A stretch of 9,662 nucleotides of DNA from Patescibacteria group bacterium (GTDB lineage: Bacteria > Patescibacteriota > Patescibacteriia > Patescibacteriales > VMTK01), in contig JAHIME010000026.1 of assembly GCA_018896595.1 (NCBI GenBank), forward strand, positions 1-9,662, given 5' to 3'. Shown piece after piece: positions 7,652-9,662 of this stretch. Under the pieces are notes generated by a model that worked only from the letters and a program-made list of their open reading frames with translations, did no database searches and was not told the DNA's origin. The translations under genes and the position numbers were made by a program. Within the stretch, counting starts at the first letter, position 1; every line of letters begins with the position of its first letter.

Positions 7652-8152
7652 ATGAGAGTTCCAATAAGAAAACCGGGCCAATACACCCACTTAAAACCGG
7701 ATCCGCACATTACCGAAGAAAAATTCAAAGAACTTGAAGATAAGCTTGAAAAACTGAAAAAGGTTAGCTGGCCGCGCGCGGTTAAAGAAGTGAAACGCCT
7801 GGCGCTTGACGGCGACTTTTCGGAAAATGCCGCCTACCAAATCGCCAAAGGCAGACTCAGGGGAATTAACCAGCGCGTCATGGAAATTGAAGACCATTTG
7901 AAGCGCGCCATAATAATCAAACCGCAAGAGAATAAAGAAAGAGTCCGGCTCGGCCACCGCGCCACCATCAAAACCAATGGCCAAGAAAAAACTTATCTTA
8001 TACTCGGATCCGCGGAAACAAACCCCAAAGAGGGCGTCATCTCGCGCAATTCACCAATCGGCTCCGCCCTGTTAGGTCGGAAAGTCGGCGATAAGGTAAA
8101 GGTTCAGCTTGTTAATAAAGAAGTTGAATATGAAATAATCAAGATAGAATAA
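7652..8152 (+). CDS. greA: Transcription elongation factor GreA/GreB family
   Basis: A 166-residue transcript-cleavage factor that enters the RNA polymerase secondary channel and rescues backtracked complexes. Residues ~20-84 form the coiled-coil domain; the tip motif GDFSENAAY (54-62) keeps the acidic pair D55 and E58 needed to place the catalytic metal. Residues ~85-166 are the FKBP-like C-terminal domain with SRNSPIGSALLG (131-142). The ATG at 7652 is preferred over the in-frame ATG at 7565: the extra 29 codons begin with a copied piece of ychF and look non-coding, whereas the MRVPIRKPGQ start fits what I remember of CPR GreA-like proteins. No Shine-Dalgarno motif is present. A TATAAT at 7639-7644 sits just 7 bp before this ATG, so a leaderless transcript is possible. 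ychF follows 66 bp downstream. Confidence 0.92.
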   Translation: MRVPIRKPGQYTHLKPDPHITEEKFKELEDKLEKLKKVSWPRAVKEVKRLALDGDFSENAAYQIAKGRLRGINQRVMEIEDHLKRAIIIKPQENKERVRLGHRATIKTNGQEKTYLILGSAETNPKEGVISRNSPIGSALLGRKVGDKVKVQLVNKEVEYEIIKIE

Positions 8153-8217
8153 ATAAAAATTTGATTTTTAATTAAACTGATGATAAGTTGATTTTATAAG
8201 CGGTTTATAGAAATAAT

Positions 8218-8244
8218 TATGTCTTTATCAATCGGCATTGTCGG
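8218..8244 (+). repeat. 27-bp repeat, ychF copy
   Basis: The functional copy of the repeat also found at 7564-7590. It spans the base before the ATG and codons 1-8 of ychF plus the first two bases of codon 9, just before the rest of the P-loop. Confidence 0.85.
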
Positions 8245-9331
8245 TTTGCCCAATGTGGGCAAGTCAACTTTATTCAATGCCCTTACAAAAAAGAAAGCCG
8301 ACGCTTCAAATTATCCCTTTTGCACCATTGACCCGAATGTGGGCGTGGTTAATGTGCCTGATGAGCGTTTGGAAAAAATCGCCGCCATATCCAAGCCGAA
8401 AAAAATCGTGCCAACCGTCGTTGAGTTCACGGACATTGCCGGCTTGGTTAAAGGCGCGCACAAAGGCGAGGGCTTGGGTAACCAATTTTTAGCCCATATC
8501 AGGGAATGCGACGCCATTTGCGAAGTGGTGCGCGAATTCAAGGATGATAATATTGTCCATGTAAGCGGCAAGATTGATCCGGAAAGCGACAGGGAAACAA
8601 TCAATATGGAATTAATTTTTGCCGACCTTGCCGTTGTTGAAAAGCGTCTGGCCAAAGCGGAAAAAGAAGCCAAAAGCGGAGATAAGGACGCGATAAAGTT
8701 GAGAGATTTGCTCGTTAAACTAAAAGCCGGGCTTGAAGCCGGCAAAGCGTTGCGCGAGCTGGAGCTTGATGAAGAGGAAAGAAAAACAGTCAAGGGCTTG
8801 GGGCTGTTAACGATTAAGCCGATTATCTATGTTTTAAATATTAATGAAATTATCCCCCCTACCCCCCCTTGCGAAGGGGGGCAATCACCCCTTACCCCTC
8901 TTAACAAAGGGGGCATTTTTGATTGGGACGGCAATGTTTTAACTTTGAATGCCAGATTGGAAGAAGAAATCGCCGGACTGCCCGAGACTGAACAAAAAGA
9001 ATATATAAAGGAGCTTGGTTTGGATCAAAGCGGATTGGACAAGCTTATCAAGGCGTCGTATAGCTTATTGGGGCTGATTACTTTTTTTACCACCGGGCCT
9101 GACGAGACCCGGGCTTGGACGGTAAAAAACGGCGCTAAAGCGCCGCGGGCGGCCGGAGTTATTCATACCGATTTTGAAAAGGGTTTTATCAGGGCGGAAG
9201 TGATTAATTGGGAGAAATTCATTGAAGCCGGCGGCGAAGCCGCGGCGCGGGAAAAGGGATTAATCAGAATAGAAGGCAAAGATTATGCGATGCAAGACGG
9301 GGATATCTGTAATTTCCTATTCGCGAAATAA
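8219..9331 (+). CDS. ychF: YchF/OLA1-type P-loop NTPase
   Basis: A 370-residue member of the universal YchF family, a ribosome-associated Obg-related NTPase that prefers ATP. Seen: P-loop GLPNVGKST (9-17), DIAGL (72-76) as G3, and NINE (207-210), the altered G4 motif behind adenine preference. A helical coiled-coil insert covers ~130-190, and a C-terminal TGS-type domain (~285-368) carries TTGPDETRAW, HTDFEKGFIRAE and the EGKDY...DGDICNFLF ending. E. coli YchF has 363 residues. Oddity: residues 211-237, directly after NINE, are encoded by a GC-rich palindromic repeat (PPTPPCEGG / PLTPLNKGG). They take the place of a helix-forming segment seen in E. coli. The frame and all motifs stay intact. 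The gene starts 66 bp after greA with no Shine-Dalgarno motif; the two may be co-transcribed. Confidence 0.96.
   Translation: MSLSIGIVGLPNVGKSTLFNALTKKKADASNYPFCTIDPNVGVVNVPDERLEKIAAISKPKKIVPTVVEFTDIAGLVKGAHKGEGLGNQFLAHIRECDAICEVVREFKDDNIVHVSGKIDPESDRETINMELIFADLAVVEKRLAKAEKEAKSGDKDAIKLRDLLVKLKAGLEAGKALRELELDEEERKTVKGLGLLTIKPIIYVLNINEIIPPTPPCEGGQSPLTPLNKGGIFDWDGNVLTLNARLEEEIAGLPETEQKEYIKELGLDQSGLDKLIKASYSLLGLITFFTTGPDETRAWTVKNGAKAPRAAGVIHTDFEKGFIRAEVINWEKFIEAGGEAAAREKGLIRIEGKDYAMQDGDICNFLFAK
8851..8916. repeat. GC-rich palindromic repeat inside ychF
   Basis: Two adjacent hairpin units: CCCCCCTT-gcg-AAGGGGGG (8863-8870/8874-8881, perfect) and an imperfect CCCCTCTT/AAAGGGGG (8895-8902/8906-8913). 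Such C-run/G-run units are, from memory, a common dispersed repeat in many bacterial genomes, usually between genes. Here it is read through in frame as Pro/Gly-rich peptide. Its composition is sharply different from the flanking ychF sequence. Confidence 0.85.
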
Positions 9332-9428
9332 ATTATTCGTGATTAGTGATAATTCGTTTTTTATTCGCGGAGATTCGTTTAAAACGAATTATCACGAATT
9401 AGAAACGAATATACGCGAATCACGAATT
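9332..9428. repeat. Palindromic repeat cluster after ychF
   Basis: Built from ATTCGTG / ATTCGTTT words on the left and their reverse complements on the right. Perfect inverted pairs are 9346-9360/9381-9395 (15 bp), 9335-9344/9418-9427 (10 bp), 9373-9380/9382-9389 (8 bp) and 9363-9369/9414-9420 (7 bp). Several pairs exclude one another, so alternative folds are possible. It fills the whole gap between convergent ychF and the methylase gene and overlaps the methylase stop codon. It could act as a bidirectional terminator or simply be a dispersed repeat; there is no classic hairpin plus T-run. Confidence 0.75.
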
Positions 9429-9662
9429 TGGGGTTAATACTGTTATCTCTCTCCAAATTTTTTGTCTTTCCCGGCCGTAAATTATCGTGCTCCTGTCAGT
9501 TAATTTTATTTTTTTATCGTTTCTCAAATATTCAGGTATCGGATTTATTATTTTAAAGCCGCTTAAATCCGGCGTTATGCGTTGCGCGTTATGCGTTATG
9601 CGAAAAATGGGCCAGGTCATAACGACGCGGCCGTCTTTTTTTAACACTTTTTTAAATTCCGC
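9420..9662 (-). CDS. Probable Trm11/UPF0020-type RNA methyltransferase, C-terminal fragment
   Basis: The open frame runs off the right edge, so only the last 80 or so residues are seen; the GTG at 9647 is internal, preceded in frame by AEFKK. The VLKKDGRVVMTWPIF block is typical of the late beta strands of a class I SAM-dependent methyltransferase. The ending STIIYGRERQKIWREI resembles the Y-x-R-x-x-Q-x-x-x-R-E-I ending I associate with Trm11-like/UPF0020 RNA methylases in CPR genomes. A short DNA repeat (9572-9602) encodes the RITHNAQRIT stretch within it. The TGA stop lies inside the palindromic cluster. Methyltransferase is likely; the RNA substrate and subfamily are a guess from the C-terminus only. 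Confidence 0.6.
   Translation of the reverse strand, partial: AEFKKVLKKDGRVVMTWPIFRITHNAQRITPDLSGFKIINPIPEYLRNDKKIKLTDRSTIIYGRERQKIWREITVLTPNS
9572..9602. repeat. GCGTTATGCGTT tandem repeat inside the methylase gene
   Basis: The 12-mer GCGTTATGCGTT occurs at 9572-9583 and 9586-9597, followed by ATGCG. Read on the minus strand it encodes the RITHNAQRIT peptide in frame. Peptides of this kind are, from memory, typical of short dispersed repeats that get read through by genes. Confidence 0.7.

Noticed and set aside
8238..8793. Frames in ychF in other readings (84 and 160 codons)
   Set aside because: Shadows of the well-conserved ychF gene; the 160-codon one is Ser-rich low complexity caused by antisense reading.
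1436..9331. Alternative genetic code with TGA as glycine (Gracilibacteria/SR1)
   Set aside because: No in-frame TGA occurs in any gene, glycines use GGN, and the one TGA seen acts as a stop at the end of the methylase.

Overview
The window looks like a piece of a Patescibacteria (CPR) genome, probably Parcubacteria-like. The evidence is a 16S rRNA gene (minus strand, running off the left edge) with signature changes at several normally universal sites, very AT-rich intergenic DNA, mostly no Shine-Dalgarno motifs, a GreA/GreB-type factor with a short N-terminal extension, and a large secreted cysteine-repeat protein. Stops are TAA, plus one TGA at the end of the last partial gene. No in-frame TGA interrupts the genes, so the standard bacterial code fits. 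The lineage is inferred; no database search was possible.

Layout. 1-1068: 5' two thirds of 16S rRNA (minus). 1069-1435: control region with a ~260-nt rRNA leader and two near-consensus sigma70-type promoters firing in opposite directions, whose -35 boxes form an inverted repeat with a 4-bp centre. 1436-5326 (plus): a likely two-gene operon, an 827-residue membrane-anchored extracellular protein with twelve paired-cysteine repeats and a sensor histidine kinase starting 9 bp later, closed by a hairpin terminator at 5344-5378. 5456-7205 (minus): a compact GATC-type restriction-modification cassette, a DpnA-like adenine methyltransferase followed after 1 bp by a DpnII-family endonuclease. 7249-7279: terminator. 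7313-7386: tRNA-Asp(GUC) (minus). 7652-8152: greA-type elongation factor. 8219-9331: ychF, carrying a palindromic repeat inside its coding sequence. 9332-9428: palindromic repeat cluster. 9420-9662 (minus): C-terminal end of a probable Trm11/UPF0020-type RNA methylase, also with a short repeat inside the coding sequence.

How the parts fit. The housekeeping genes (16S, tRNA-Asp, greA, ychF, RNA methylase) form an information-processing backbone. Two accessory blocks sit in it: the surface protein/kinase operon, which may be a sensing or attachment module, and the restriction cassette, which is AT-richer than its neighbours and may have been acquired horizontally. GATC is scarce across the window (13 sites by hand count), as expected if the host lives with a GATC-cutting enzyme.

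The points most worth a second look are the cysteine-repeat protein with its linked kinase, the repeats inside ychF and the methylase gene, the 27-bp exact duplicate of the ychF start placed upstream of greA, the divergent rRNA/surface-protein promoter pair, and the DpnII-type system that has only its DpnA-like methyltransferase.
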